DNA of 64,000 bases from Chamaecyparis obtusa (taxonomy: Eukaryota > Streptophyta > Pinopsida > Cupressales > Cupressaceae): positions 1-64,000 of the forward strand of contig BSBK01006739.1 in NCBI GenBank assembly GCA_027943335.1, in the 5' to 3' direction. Positions 39,256-51,949 of the stretch are shown here, in pieces. The notes under the pieces were generated by a model, which saw nothing but the letters and a program-made list of their open reading frames with translations, was not told the origin of the DNA and ran no database searches. The number at the start of each line of letters is the position of its first letter. The first letter of the stretch is position 1. The position numbers and the translations under genes are program-made.

Positions 39256-39364
39256 CTTGTTTCCTACGATAATATCTTTTTCATGATTCTTCACGTAGTC
39301 TTTGTTCAGTCTCTTCTAAATAATGTCGTGTACTCTTGTTTAGCCTTCTCTTTTTATTTCCCAT
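39256..39364 (-). pseudogene. Transposase exon 1
   Basis: ATG at 39362-39364, encoding MGNKKRRLNKSTRHYLEETE and onward, a strongly basic N terminus. TGA at 39281-39283 interrupts it (CGA to TGA would fit). The donor CAAG/GTATG is phase 1 and matches the acceptor exon at 11846. Placed in this gene by strand, phase, position near the right TIR and basic character; the link spans two insertions and is inferred. Confidence 0.5.
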
Positions 39365-39519
39365 CACAACTTAGAAAATTGTTATGTGCCAAAATGTCTT
39401 CCTTCTCCTAAATGCAAATTATTTTACATCTTTTGCATTAATGAAATCAAAAAAATATACATTTATTTGTATGTAATTGTTATTAACCCGAAATGACACC
39501 AAATAGGCCGACCTAGGTT

Positions 39520-39682
39520 TCTATCGAAAGTCAAAGTTGACTTTCGATCGAAACTAACTGACTTTCTATCGAAAATAATTTAGTTATGACTAAAAATTAC
39601 ATTAAACGTGAAAGTACTTTTGATAGTACTTTCGATTGAAACCCAAAAGTTTCGATCGAAAGTACTTTCTATCAAAAGTACT
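39520..39682. repeat. Right subterminal palindromic repeats
   Basis: GACTTTCGATCGAAA, GTTTCGATCGAAAGTAC and variants such as CTTTCTATCGAAA. Same family as 1231-1465. Confidence 0.6.
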
Positions 39683-40441
39683 TGGTTTAGGCCATGTTTG
39701 CAAGCTATGAAGAAATTCTGAGAATTTCATGGCTTCGGACCTCAAGCGCGGTAATCAAATGGAAGAATAAGAAGATGTCCTTTTGCATACAAAAAGCACT
39801 TAGAACTAGCTTTCTAACGATTATATATTCGACTATTTTTGAATTTATTATGTGTATGGTTTTTGATGTTAATCGAATGTAGGTTTTTAATCAAATATAA
39901 ACCTTTGAGTTTGATGTTCAATGAAAAATAGTAAAAAAGGGAAAAAAATTTTGAAAAATAATAGTGCCCTCTGTCTTCGAGTCTACTTTCTATAAAAAAA
40001 AGTATATTTGAAATTCAATAAATACACAACAAGTTATAAGCTATGTAGTTAAGGTATGTCAAAATTATGGTTTAGTCAACTTCAAATGTTAATAAAGTAT
40101 GCAATAATCATGATAATGTCATCAAACCAATTGCATGCCCTCCGTATGGATGCTACAAAACTAAATTCGAAAGAATCACATTCATATCTATTTTACGAAA
40201 AAAATTATGCTCTATGAAAACAATGTTACTATTTGAAAATGACATTTTCAGCACCATACCAGTTTTCGTGGGAGAAAGAAAAAAGTATTCAAATAAATTC
40301 AAAATATATATATAGAATCTAGACAGAAAATCCTAAAAGACTCTAATTTACTTCATCCTCCGATTTCAAATGGTTCAATTGCAATATGCATCCGAATCGA
40401 AAAGTTTTTCTCAAAATGTAGAGTTCAGTGTCTGTTCAGGC
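39683..40441. other. Right subterminal region of the outer transposon
   Basis: AT-rich, no gene; a 62-codon open frame at 39694-39882 has no recognisable domain. Confidence 0.35.
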
Positions 40442-40457
40442 AAAAAAGTGTAACCCA
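40442..40457 (-). repeat. Right terminal inverted repeat of the outer transposon
   Basis: Exact reverse complement of 1167-1182. Just outside it, ACCCAC-TATTG-TGGGT forms a small hairpin, which blurs the exact end. Confidence 0.5.
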
Positions 40458-40623
40458 CTATTGTGGGTTCACCCTACACCTAAAAATTTAATTATATTTG
40501 ATAGGAGAGATTGATAACCTACAACTGATTAAATATCTTGATGAAATAAATGGACAAGTAAAAGACAGTGATTAGAGATCACCGAGCTACTAAATTGATA
40601 TGTAAGGTAATTAAATCAGTCAA

Positions 40624-42031
40624 TGTATTGTCATTGATGTCAACTAGTTTTGACTATACTTATCATGATAGTTACAACCATTTGAAGAAGAAAAATGGTA
40701 AAGTAAGGAGATATCTACATGAAGATGAGATGGATATGAAAGATATGGCTAAAGTATACATTGGGTAACTTATTAATGAGTCTATGACATCATGTTGTTG
40801 ACTTGATTGTATTACATGATTTTGTTATGTATTGAAGATCAGAACTGAACAAGTTTATGTGGTCGGTAATTGAAGATTTCTGTATACACTGAGGTAATAT
40901 ATTGTATACCGAGTACAGTATTAATGAGAAGGTATTCACCAACAGATTCTGGTATTGACTGAGTGAAAGAAACAAATAAAGTTTATAACAGTCGATTGAA
41001 TTGATGAGCTAGATAATTGCTTATGATTTTGAGGTAGAAAATAAAGTTTTTTATGATGATCTAACGACTGACAAAATTTAATATTGATCGAATGGAGAAT
41101 AATGAAGCGTGTTATAGACACAACTATCGAGGAAGCTTGAAGCGGAAAAAGGAACGATGGAGATTAAGAGGCAAAATCTAATGGTTGATAAGAAAACAAT
41201 TTATGAAGTCTATTTAAAGAGACATGAGATTCATTATTGAGTCTGGAGCTTATTGAAAACTATAGGAAAATTAGCATGAAAGGACTATTTCCATGCACCA
41301 CTGATCAAACTGGTTACAGACAGAACCGAGATGAACTGCAAACATTACCAAGTGTCAGGGAATTATTCACCAAGTTGAACAAGTTGGAGGATATGAATGA
41401 TTGAATTGAATATTGATCAAAGGAGGTATTTTGAGCTTAGCATAGACTTAAAAATTTGCAATTCTTAGTTGTATTTGAATTAGTATCATTACTATATCAG
41501 TTTAACCATTGTTACAGTGAAATCTCTTAACCGAGTGGACTTAACAGTCTTTTTGTATTTCAATATGACATTCAATGAATGTTGTTGGTTTTTTTGTTGA
41601 CCTCATAGTGAATGCTGGTCAAGGGAGAACTGTTAGTGATCAATCCTCTAACCAGGTCACACCTTACAGTATGTTTTGTAACCTTTGACAGGGTTGGCTC
41701 CTAACCGAGCTCACTTCAAAAGAGTGAATTATTTTGGATTACCGGTCCCAGGTGGGTTTTTCCCCTAACAGGGTTTATATGCTAAAAATATATGTGTTAT
41801 GTGTATTTGATGTGATTAGATTGTTATTTTACTTTACACATTTCATAACTAGTCAGATCGGTAAACATAGTATTGAATTGACTGTCAATCGGTAGATGAA
41901 GAGAAAGTTATTGTTGATAGCTTACCAAGTTGATAATTTGTTTGAAAAGTTTGAATATATACATCTGGGAGATTTGGGACTGTAGGATAACTGGAACTAA
42001 CTGATTCACCTCCCCTCTGAGTTATCTAACA
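40624..42031 (+). repeat. Copia-type LTR (approximate left end)
   Basis: The right end ...TTATCTAACA is fixed by the primer site that follows. The left end is estimated at TGTATTGTCATTGATGTC by similarity to the opposite-strand LTR at 43082-44206, which shares TTGTCATTGATGTCAAC and a GATAACT.AGAGGGG-type end motif in inverse orientation. Confidence 0.6.
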
Positions 42032-42033
42032 AT

Positions 42034-42045
42034 TGGTATCAGAGC
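42034..42045 (+). other. Primer binding site, tRNA-iMet type
   Basis: TGGTATCAGAGC, two bases after the LTR end at 42031. Confidence 0.9.
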
Positions 42046-42098
42046 CAGATTGGTTCCTTGGAAGGAAATTTTAAAGGACTTAAGTTAAAGATCACAAG

Positions 42099-42300
42099 AT
42101 GTTAAAGAGAGAGGTGTCAAAGGTGAACAAAGACAACTTCTTGACATGGCAAAGCAGAATGAAGTTGCATATATCTGGAATTGGAGAATCTACAGTATTT
42201 TACCTGGACAATGCTTACATTCAACTGATGATTAGACCTTTGACTATTGATCAGTTGAGAGATAGACATGAACATAGCATGACAATGATAGAGGTGGTGA
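42099..42300 (+). pseudogene. gag: Truncated Ty1/copia gag
   Basis: About 67 codons, starting MLKREVSKVNKDNFLTWQSR, match the N-terminal region of plant copia gag (NFxxWxxRM...YLD...LTxDQLxDRxEHxxTMIEV). Similarity ends near 42300, where AT-rich unrelated sequence begins, so the element is cut off or heavily decayed; no pol follows. Confidence 0.7.
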
Positions 42301-43081
42301 GTTTATTTCTAAAAAATATTTTATTTAATAATACAAATACATGTGATTTTATAATATGTATGATAAATTAGTTTTTTTTTTTAATATATGTTTCTATTTT
42401 GATTATTATATATTCATATTAATTCAGAATATTTTTAAAATATAATATATAATTTAAAAACTCATTTTACTAATTTATAATTATTTTTATCCCAAACAAA
42501 AGTTTTTATTTGTATATTGTTATTGATTTAAAATCTTTCCCAACTAAAACATATAAATTTAAAAATTTATTATAAAGAGTTTTTTTTTCCATATATTACT
42601 AATTTATACTTATTTTTTAATTTTAATTTGTTTATCTATATGTATTACTAACTATTTTGATAAAATGTTTACATTTAAAATAATTTATTAAATTATTTAT
42701 ATACCAAAAAAATTGACAATCAATATTCTTCTTAAAACGTTAAATGAAGGGCATTAAAAGATCAACGTCATTAAAAATCATATGAGAAGTAGGGTGACTC
42801 TCAAATTCCAGGCTTGGGTGTGGGGTAACTATGCTTCATGTACAACTATCAGTCTAAATTTTTTGGGGTTATTTTAGACACCTTACCAAAAAAACATGTT
42901 GATGAAGCATTATATTTGATAATGTAGACCCAAAACCTTAGTTACAAGAAAATGACTTTTAAGCAAGCTACTATAAGAAAATAAAAAATAATTTAGAATT
43001 GCAAAATACTAAATTAGAATGTCCAACTACTAAATCCACTCTCCTAATGATGCAGTTGTATCATCTTAAAATGGAAGCACT
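42301..43081. other. AT-rich stretch without a gene
   Basis: Nothing recognisable beyond A/T-rich sequence. Confidence 0.4.
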
Positions 43082-44206
43082 TGTTAGAAAGAAAAGATCC
43101 CCAAGATAACTGAGAGGGGGGGCGTGAATCAATTATCTGATAATTAAACCATTTATCAACTTCAACAGCTTTAAACCATATAACCAATGCAGTAACCAAC
43201 CATAGAAAGATAATCATACACAATGACACAATAACACAAGATATGTTAACTAGGGAACCTCTTGATCAAAGAGTAAACCCCGGTGGGAATGATGCCCACA
43301 AAATGATGCACTAATATGAAAGTTCCTTGTGAAAGGATGGACCATGTTAGGAGTCTTATGAAATACATTCAGTACATATGAATCTCTGTTAGGAGATTTT
43401 GAATCCCTGTTAAAAGATTCTAACCCTGTTAGAAGTTATGGAAGACAGAAGGACCCACTACCCAAACAGCTTCAAGGCAAGATCTCTGAACTCGCTGTCC
43501 AACAGATCTTAGGATTATTCAATAGAATAATATGAAATATGTTACCTCCTTCACACTATGCCAAAGACGCACTCTTTGCTACACAAGATCACAAATCCAG
43601 ATCTCTGTACTTCACAAGTCTTCCTTCATCACTAAATTAGCTCTTTTCTTCACTTCATGCATACATTCGCATCACAACTTTCACAATTTCATATCACAAC
43701 TATTACAATACCATCACAACAAGGAAAACATTCCTTCCTTTATACCACACTCAAATAATTACAAATGAGTCGGCATGAAAATACAAAAAAATAATTTCAA
43801 CACACTACATCAAAATTACATAAAAATTATCGGCTTCCAGATACAATAACTTTCCAATCGTGTGACCTCAAAGTTTGCACTATGAACCATGTCACCACCA
43901 ATGAGTCTCAAACTTCCCTTTAACTATGCAGAATCAGATTCCATCCCGGTTAGGAGATATCCTCCGATTACCAAAAACCGCTACTCACGAACACTACCAG
44001 AATACTGCTTCCACCAAAATGCTTATAACTTTCATGAATAAATGAATTTCTTTTTGCGCTGTTAACCACAGGTTAATAACACACCAAAGAACATACCATC
44101 AACTGCGCATAACTCAATTTGTAATATAACATGTGTGCAAAACAAAACTATGCCTGCTTCTCTGCTAAACTCCAGAATAACACTGTGTTGACATCAATGA
44201 CAATCA
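43082..44206 (-). repeat. Copia-type LTR in opposite orientation
   Basis: Starts TGTTAGAAAG with the AGATAACTGAGAGGGGGG motif and contains several GTTAGGAG/GTTAGAAG lines. It ends near GACATCAATGACAATCA, matching the other LTR's start. No primer site or target duplication is adjacent, so it is probably a solo or fragmentary LTR. Confidence 0.55.
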
Positions 44207-44399
44207 TAGTCATGAATGCAACAACCACTGCTACAGAATGACTGCCAAAGGCTTCAGCATTCATTCCTAACAGCACTTCCATGATAATAGTGTTTATCCC
44301 TCTGAGTAAGTGGTTTGGGGTCATGTTAAGCACCTTGATCGGGTCTTTGCATGTATCTGGATTTTCCCCTTGTTCTACTTTCCTCTGCACCTGATTTTC

Positions 44400-45950
44400 A
44401 CTTCATATCTACATTTCCTAGCATTCTGGGTCAGGATCCTGAGGTTTTTAACCACAAGGTCAAAGTTGACCTTATGGTTCAAAGTCATCCTTGACCCTGA
44501 CCTGGTCAGGATCGACCTCGACCCTGACCTAGGTCAGAGTTGAGCTCGTCCTTGACCCCCTGTCCAGATTTCAAATTTCCTTGATTTCTGAGTGTTGGCT
44601 TTCAGGGATATTTATTTTCCCACCTTTGGGTCGGCCATTTCGGGTTTCAGAATGGTAAATCCTTAAATTACATTTAATCTAGGTATATTTTCTAAAGGTT
44701 AGGACCTAATTGGGATTTAATTCTCCAAGGTGGCCCCTCTAGAAGATTGTGCCCTAGTTCACTATAAAAGGAAGCCTTCTCTCTCATTTTCTCAATCAAG
44801 TTTTGTGAGAACACATCCATTATCCACATCTCTCAAGAAATTTCATGAGCAAGCTTTCAAGTGCAAGCAAGTGAATTCAAGCATTCAAGCAAGCCTTCAA
44901 GCATTCAAGTGTTCAAGCATTCATTCATCAAGGAGATCCATTGTTAGCCATTGAAGGATTCAATCTCTTTGGAGCCCCCTTGAAGATCCATCCTTCTACA
45001 TTCATCCAAGCCTCCTCATATGCAAAGATCAATTCAAGATTGGTGTTGAAGATCAAATGCCATTGATTTGAGACATCCTACATTCATTCTACATCCATTG
45101 AAGCATTCCTACTTGTGGATTTGAGGATTTGAATCCTCTACAAAGATTTCAACATAAGCAAGGTGAATTGTTTCATTTTCTTTGTTTATGCATACTACAT
45201 TTCAATTCAATTTCAAGGTTAATTCCTAAATTGGGGTTTGACCAAGGCAAACCACCCATACAAACAAAAAACCCCTTTTTATTACAGGTACAGGTGCATA
45301 ATTTCAAATCTGAGATCGAATTTGGATACCCTTTTTGGCGAACTTCTGAGATCTGCGAACAAAGTCAAAATCAACCTTCAAATAAAGAATCTAGCCTTTG
45401 ACCTTTTATGAGGGTCAAAGACTACCTACTGTCAGAAAGACAAAAGATTTATGGGTTTTCTCTGTCTCGACATTTCCAGTTCGAAACAGGTTGCAGAATT
45501 GCCTGAAAGTACACACAAACATCAAAAATTGGCATTTTCTAGATTTTCCCTAATTTGAGGTTAGTATTTATATTTCAATTATTTCAGATTTCAAGCACAA
45601 TTCTCCATAGGGAAATATAGGGTTTTTCTCTCTCTTTCATATTCTCCATAGATTGATTCGATTGTGCATTAACCTTTTGGTTGATCAAATTGGATCTCTC
45701 CTTTGGGAATTTGGATTTAGGAGTGGATCTCATATTTCCCCCATACATTACATTTCAATAGAGGTGATTCCATATTACCTCTATTCATTTTGGTGAACCT
45801 GACTAGCTTACTCTCTTTCTTTTTGGTGTTAGTTTTCCTTTTATCTTGTTAGTATTAGATTTCTCCTTTGTGTTAGATCTTGCATGCTAATTAGATTTCA
45901 AAAATACAAAAATATTCATGCTTTATGTGTTCTTAGTTTAGTTCATTTGC
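44400..45950 (+). promoter_or_regulatory. LTR/leader-like region upstream of gag copy 1
   Basis: CTATAAAAGG at about 44762 looks like a TATA box, followed by a pyrimidine-rich, CAAGC-repeat leader (44830-44930). Clustered TTGACC/GACCCTGACC motifs lie at 44458-44560. LTR boundaries and a primer site were not found; TTTTTGGCGAACTTCTGAG near 45332 could be a decayed one. Confidence 0.35.
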
Positions 45951-45963
45951 ATTGTATTGGTTT

Positions 45964-47462
45964 ATGAGCTTTACTACTACTAGTCCTACTTATAACATTC
46001 CAGTTAGAAGAAGTCGTAGACTCATGGGTGCCTTTGATCATGAATCTTCCTCTCCTTTCCTTAGGGTCTCAGATGATAATTTGATTCTTCATGATTCCAA
46101 TCCTACTATGGAGCAAAACTCTTCTCACTCATCTCATGATGAGGATGACGTTTTAAGAGTTCCTCCTAAACAAGTTCAAAAAATTTCAACTGAACTTGAT
46201 AAAATGGGTAATTGGCTTATTCAAGATAACCATAATCAAGATTCTATTCAAGCTATAGAGGCTCTTAAGAAAGTTCTCCATGATAGTGATCAAGGTGTTA
46301 ACCTCTTGCGTGGTATTACTCACCTTGTGCATTCAAATGTTAAACCTTTAGCTCAAGAAGCTCAAGATTTAGGGTTGATTCATCCTATCACTAGTGTTGA
46401 ACCCTCTTTTAATCCTTTACCTATTATTCCTACCTATACTCCTTCTTTGGTGACTGTGATGGTTCCCTCTGTTCCTATGAGTGTTCCTCGTGTGTCCCTT
46501 CCTACATCACAACCTTCATATCATAATGTTCCTTTTACTTATTCCAATCCACTTCCAACACTGTAGTTCCTAGTGTTCCTCCAGTTTTGTCTTCTATTCC
46601 TGCAGCTTCTTACACTTTACCTAGTGTGTCTAATGTTGCTACTCCTACTATTTCCTCTAATGATTCAACAATCATTAGTTTGGCTCAAACTGTGTCATCC
46701 TTACAACAACAACTTGCTTCCTTAACTCAAAAAAAGTTTAGTATCCCTACATATGACATGGGAAGTCCTTTGTCCTTGGATATTATTCATACTCCTATTC
46801 CTCAGCAAGTCGATATGCCTCATCTTGAGAATTATAATGGAAAAGGAGATCTTGTTCATCATGTTATAACATTCCAAATCCTTTGTAGTGATTATGCTCA
46901 TGACCATAGGATTTTAGCCAAACTGTTTGCTAGAACTTTCTATGACAAGGCCTTACAATGGTATTGTTCCTTGCCTCCTTATTCTATTGATTCCTTTCCA
47001 AAACTTGCTAATGCCTTTATTCAATAATTTCAAAACAACATTGGCCCGCAAGTGTCTTTGACTGATTTGATGCATTGTAAACAAAGTGCTAAAGAAAAAT
47101 TAACTGAATTTATTGGTAGATTTAAGCATTTGTAAGCTCAGATTTCCTATCATGTTCCTGATATTGATATTCAACGTATGTTTATTTCAAATTTGCAAAA
47201 GGATATTAGAGATAAGATTCTGCTTACTGAATTTACCTCTTTTCAACAACTTTGTGCAGCGCTTCATCATTATCGATTACAAGGGAGTCAATTTGAGAGC
47301 AACACTCCAATGGCTCATGTTCCAGTTGATAAGAGTGATGTTGCTCCTAATCCAAACAAATTTAAAAAATTCAACAACTATGTCAGGATAAACAAACAAG
47401 CGAATGCAGTTGCTGATCAAGTTGTTGTTGCATCTCACAATGCCACTCCCCAATGCAAGTGA
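45964..47462 (+). pseudogene. gag: Ty3/gypsy-type gag, copy 1
   Basis: Starts MSFTTTSPTYNIPVRRSRRL at 45964. The frame shifts once near 46566-46587, then stays open to 47460 apart from TAA at 47025-47027 and a TAA near 47132. After a Ser/Pro-rich linker and a VSSLQQQLASL coiled segment comes the Retrotrans_gag domain (LENYNGKGDLVHHVITFQ ... ARTFYDKALQWYCSLPP ... LMHCKQSAKEKLTEFIGRF ... FISNLQKDIRDKILL). No pol follows: the sequence runs straight into an LTR/primer-site junction at 47484. Copy 2 lies downstream in the same orientation. Confidence 0.8.
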
Positions 47463-47483
47463 GGGGTTTGAACCTGTGACCAA

Positions 47484-47780
47484 GCTCTGATACCACTTGT
47501 TACAAGTGTGATTTACATTGCATCAAAAGATCAACATGTCAATGTCTGATACAACAAATAGACTTATAGAATCCACATGAGGCAATTAAGCCATGTCACA
47601 AATCTTAGTGTTGCACTACACAACACAAGGAGACCAAGCACACACACCTTGCAATAATTTAGTATTCTATATTACATCATTAGATCATTTTTTTCCTCAT
47701 ATTCATTCATTCTTAATAATAATTAGTGAAGGAATCATTGTCCCACTTAGTGCTTGAGTCTAACTTGAGCCCAGTGGGGC
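47484..47780 (-). mobile_element. LTR start with tRNA-iMet primer site, minus orientation
   Basis: GCTCTGATACCA (47484-47495) is the primer site TGGTATCAGAGC read on the minus strand, two bases from TGTTACAAGTG at 47498, which would be the inner edge of a minus-strand 5' LTR. The far end is not determined. Its internal region is lost or replaced by gag copy 1. Confidence 0.55.
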
Positions 47781-48090
47781 ATCTTCCTTCCAAATTGTGC
47801 ATTAAGGAAAGATAGAGAATCACTTACATCTCGCCATCCCCTTTTGTTTACGTACATTTTCCTGAATGCAACATATGAAATTTCTATTCTAATTTTAGTG
47901 TTAGATCCTCTTTATGTGCATTGGATTCTCACTTCTCATTTTATAGTTAGATGTACGATTCGTTAGACTTTATGTGTGGTTATGTGTTTTGATTCCATTT
48001 ATGTTGCATAAATTTAATGAGTATTTTCATATCTCTTTCAAATTTCATACTTGCATTTTTTAGATCTATCTTTTCTTTCTTCCCTTGTGT

Positions 48091-49790
48091 ATGAGCGTTA
48101 TAACATTGAGTCCTACCTATAGCACCCTGGTTAAGAGAATTTGTAAACTTATGAGTTCCTTTGATCCCAAGTCCTCTTAATCATGAGGGCTTCACCTAGT
48201 GAACCTAAATCATAGTGTGTACATTCATGGCATACTAAAGAATCCCCCTATTTTCAAAAAATATTGCCCCAAACTCATTTTTTGTCACCCCCTCCAATAC
48301 CAACCCAATACTCCCCACAAACCATTTTCCTATATAAACCCCCATTGCTCACCCCAAAACCCCCCTCCCCCTATTTAGGCAAATATATTCCCTCCCATTT
48401 TTGCCCATTTTAAACCCCCCAATATGAAAGCACATGGTATTGTATTTCCCCTTTAGTGAAGACCTTGTGCTCTTAATTTTCTAGGAATCTTGATGAGACA
48501 CACATGCCTACTAATGACATTCCCACTATTTTTTAGAGTCCTTCTTCTCGCTCTTTTCATGATGAAGATAATTCTTTAAGAGTTCCTTCTACCCAAGTGC
48601 AAAATCTTTAAGATGAGTCTTTAAGAACAATGGTTAAGTCAAGAAAATTCTAATGCAAAAGCTATCTCTTGAGTAGAAGGTTTGAGGAAGTTAATTCACA
48701 ATGATGAACATGGTATTAACTTTTCACAAGATATTTCCCGTCTTGTTGATAGTAATGTTAAACCTATTAAGGAATGTGCTCAAGGTATAGGTTTAATTAA
48801 ACCTCCCACTAGTGTTGACTTCAATTACCATTCTTATTTCATTACCTAGTGTTTCTAATTATGCTCCACCTCTTATGAATACATTCATTTCAAACATCAT
48901 CCCATACATGTTAGTCTTGGAAGAATTCCTAATCTTATTGTTCCTCCTCCTTAAAACGTTCCATGTGTTTCACAACCTTCATCCATGCCTACTTACAATA
49001 ATATTCCATTTTCATATTCTACCATTCTTTTCATTTCTCATAATGGTCCAAACCTTTCACCTATGTCTCATACCAATATTTCTATCAAATCCAATATTAA
49101 TAGTCTTGTTCAAAATGTTTCATCCTTGCAACAACAAATTGCCTCTAAGAATCAATCCAAATTCAATATTCCCACATGTGACACTACTAGCCATCTGTCC
49201 TTAGACATTATTCATGTTGATATCCCTCAACACATGGAAATACCCAACTTGGAGACTTACAATGGTATTTAGGTGATCCCTTGACCCATGTTAAGACCTT
49301 TCAAAAATTTTGTAGTGACTTTTCATGATAATAGGTTCATGGCTAAACCATTTAATAGAAACTTTCGAGATAAATCCTTGCAATGGTATTGATCTTTATC
49401 TCCTTATTCTATTGGCTCTTTCCAAAAAATTACTAATGCTTTCATTCAATAGTTTCAAAATAATATTGGTCCTAAATTTGTTTCGACTGATTTAATACAT
49501 TGTAAACAAGTTTTTAAAGAAAAAGTGATTGATTTCAATAGTAGATTTAAGCATTTAAATGCTTAGATTTTTTTATCTTGTGCCCGATGTTGAAATATCA
49601 ATGTATTTTTATTGTTAATTTACAAAAAGGCATTAGAGATAAGATATTGATTTTTGAATTATCTTCTTTTACTCAATTGTACACAATGCTTCATAATTAT
49701 CTGCTTCAAGTGAGTCAATTTGAGAGCACCACTCCAATGGCTCTAGTTGATAAGAGTGATGTCACATCCCAACTTTTTTAAAATTTTCAA
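48091..49790 (+). pseudogene. gag: Ty3/gypsy-type gag, copy 2, heavily decayed
   Basis: Same order of motifs as copy 1 but with many stops and frameshifts: MSVITLSPTY at 48091, NVSSLQQQIASKNQSKFNIP and LETYNGI near 49260, LQWY, FIQ-stop-FQNNIGPK near 49450, CKQ...KEKVIDF and KGIRDKIL near 49640. Similarity fades near 49790. Either an older tandem copy or a second related insertion. Confidence 0.75.
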
Positions 49791-51430
49791 AAACCAAAAG
49801 GTTTTATCAAGATCAACAATTCATCAAACAAAATTGGTGCACAAGTGGAAACAACATAAAATGCTCTCACATCCATGAACTATTTCTATCCAACACCTCG
49901 CCAATCACAAATTTATATTCTTCTCTCATTCTCATGTCAATTTCGTGAAGAGCCATACCATGTAACTCTATGTCTGATCACTCGTAGATACTAAAATCCT
50001 CATCACAAGGACAAATAAATTTCTAGCCCCAAACAACTTCTCTATGCAGAACATTACAAGCCATTACAAAACTTCCCAACCCCAAACAAGTTCTCCACGC
50101 AGAACATCAATACATGTCATTATGAAAATTCCCAATAGCGTGAGACAATATTTTGGCAGAACACGCAAAATTCCACAAGTCTTTGGTGGTGTGAGACAAC
50201 ATTCAAGAGGAAAACAACATTCTAGGAACAAAAACACACAATCGCCCCAATCTCTCAGGTTTGGCAACTCGTCCAATCTCGACGCTAGAATTGGACAACT
50301 TTTTGGTCACGCGAGACAATTTTATGGTGTTAGACAATTTTCTAGGAAGAAAAGTTCAAATTAGTAGCCTATCGGCTAAACTAAATTTTCCAAATATAGA
50401 TCTAAAAATGGGTACAGATAAGCACTCATGAGACGTGAAATATATAAACTGGTAGAGTTATATGATACTAAAACTATAAAAAATGATACATATTTTTCTT
50501 CCATTTGATAATTGTATAAAAAAACTCATTAAACATGCCTCTCATAATCAAGGATCTTAGTCTCATCCTCCTCTACACAACATTTAACTAAGGAAAAATC
50601 CAAGTTGCCTCCTCATCAAGAAACTCATTGATGATCTAATCCTCATCTATTAAGAGAAGCTTCAATATTAGCAATCTAAGACCATTCATCATTAATGCTA
50701 ACAACCAATAGATTAGGATGAGCCTCAATCTCAACAATTTTAAGAGTAAGATCAATAGTATAATAACCACCACCAGGCATATGTGATCTTTCTTCTAAAG
50801 GACATACTAATACAAAAGCACACTACCATGATACAATAACTTCTAAAAATACTATTTGGGAATTTTCAACAAAAACAAACTAAAAAATAGAATAAGAAGA
50901 TATCTCTCATAACATAAATTAGTGGGTGACTTTTTTCCCTAAAATAATCTCATTGTTCCTTGCTTTCAACAAAGAAAAACATAGGAATTTAATTGATAAT
51001 AAAAGGAATAAAACTTTCTAACTTGATAAACATTCTATGAAAAAATAACACAACTTGATAAAATATTTAAGCCTCTATATGAAATTCAAAGCCACATTAG
51101 AAGTTAATAACCACACCATTTGGGGCTAAAATTATAAATATATGGATTAAAGTTACAAATAAAAAATTAACCAAAATTTATAAATAATTTCAAAATTTAA
51201 AAATCATATTCACCTCAACATGTTTATCTTAATCCTATGTGTGTGTATCAATTTTTCCATTAATTTAAATTTGAGTACACTATTCACAAAATAAAAGAAG
51301 GGGGATACAAGATCAACCCCGAGGAGACAAATTGGTAGAGCCTAGAGATTAGAAAAATACAAGGCAAAACCCAAAATAGGAAAGACGAGCAGAGCTTGGA
51401 GAGAAGAAAACACAAATAGAAGCTACTAGG
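49791..51430. other. Decayed sequence without a recognised gene
   Basis: A 106-codon open frame at 50044-50364 has repeated RQH/RQF and SRKK words but no recognised domain; probably element remnant. Confidence 0.3.
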
Positions 51431-51890
51431 CAATTAGAGTAGTAGAGGGTGGCAACAATAGATGTTTGTTATCCTTACGATTGCATACATCACTGGGGTT
51501 TGGGTTGGTTCTTCTATAGTAGCCTCCTCTTTGTTGTTGTCCTCGTAGGAAGGCAAGATTGCCAAAGCCAAGTGGAGGAACCATTTAGATGAGTTGGGGC
51601 ATTTTTTGTCACTATCGAAAGCCGACCAACCACCTTCACCATTGGTGGGTGGGTCCACACCTCTCAAATCCCACTTGGAGGTAGAACCCTCATGCGGTAG
51701 ATAGGTAAAGTATTGTCTGTTGAAATCACTTTAGCCCCAGGACTAGTGGCGAGAAGTCTAAGACCAGGGTGTTTGGGAGTGGTGAGCCAAATAGTTATGG
51801 CCACGCCAATAGCCATGAGGTGGAGAATGGTCACTGGAGGCAGACGCAAATGAAGGGACTTTGACAAATGTACATGGGACATTATTTAAT
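51431..51890 (-). other. Open stretches, possibly LINE-derived
   Basis: Minus-strand open segments in two frames (about 70-77 codons each) just downstream of the LINE zinc-finger remnant. No domain recognised. Confidence 0.25.
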
Positions 51891-51949
51891 GCTCTAGAAG
51901 TTTCTAAAGGTAGGCCAACTCCATAACAACTTTCGTGCCCTACTCTTGA

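Noticed and set aside
50044..50364. 106-codon Arg/Gln/Ser-rich frame
   Set aside because: Repetitive words and no domain; probably decayed element sequence.
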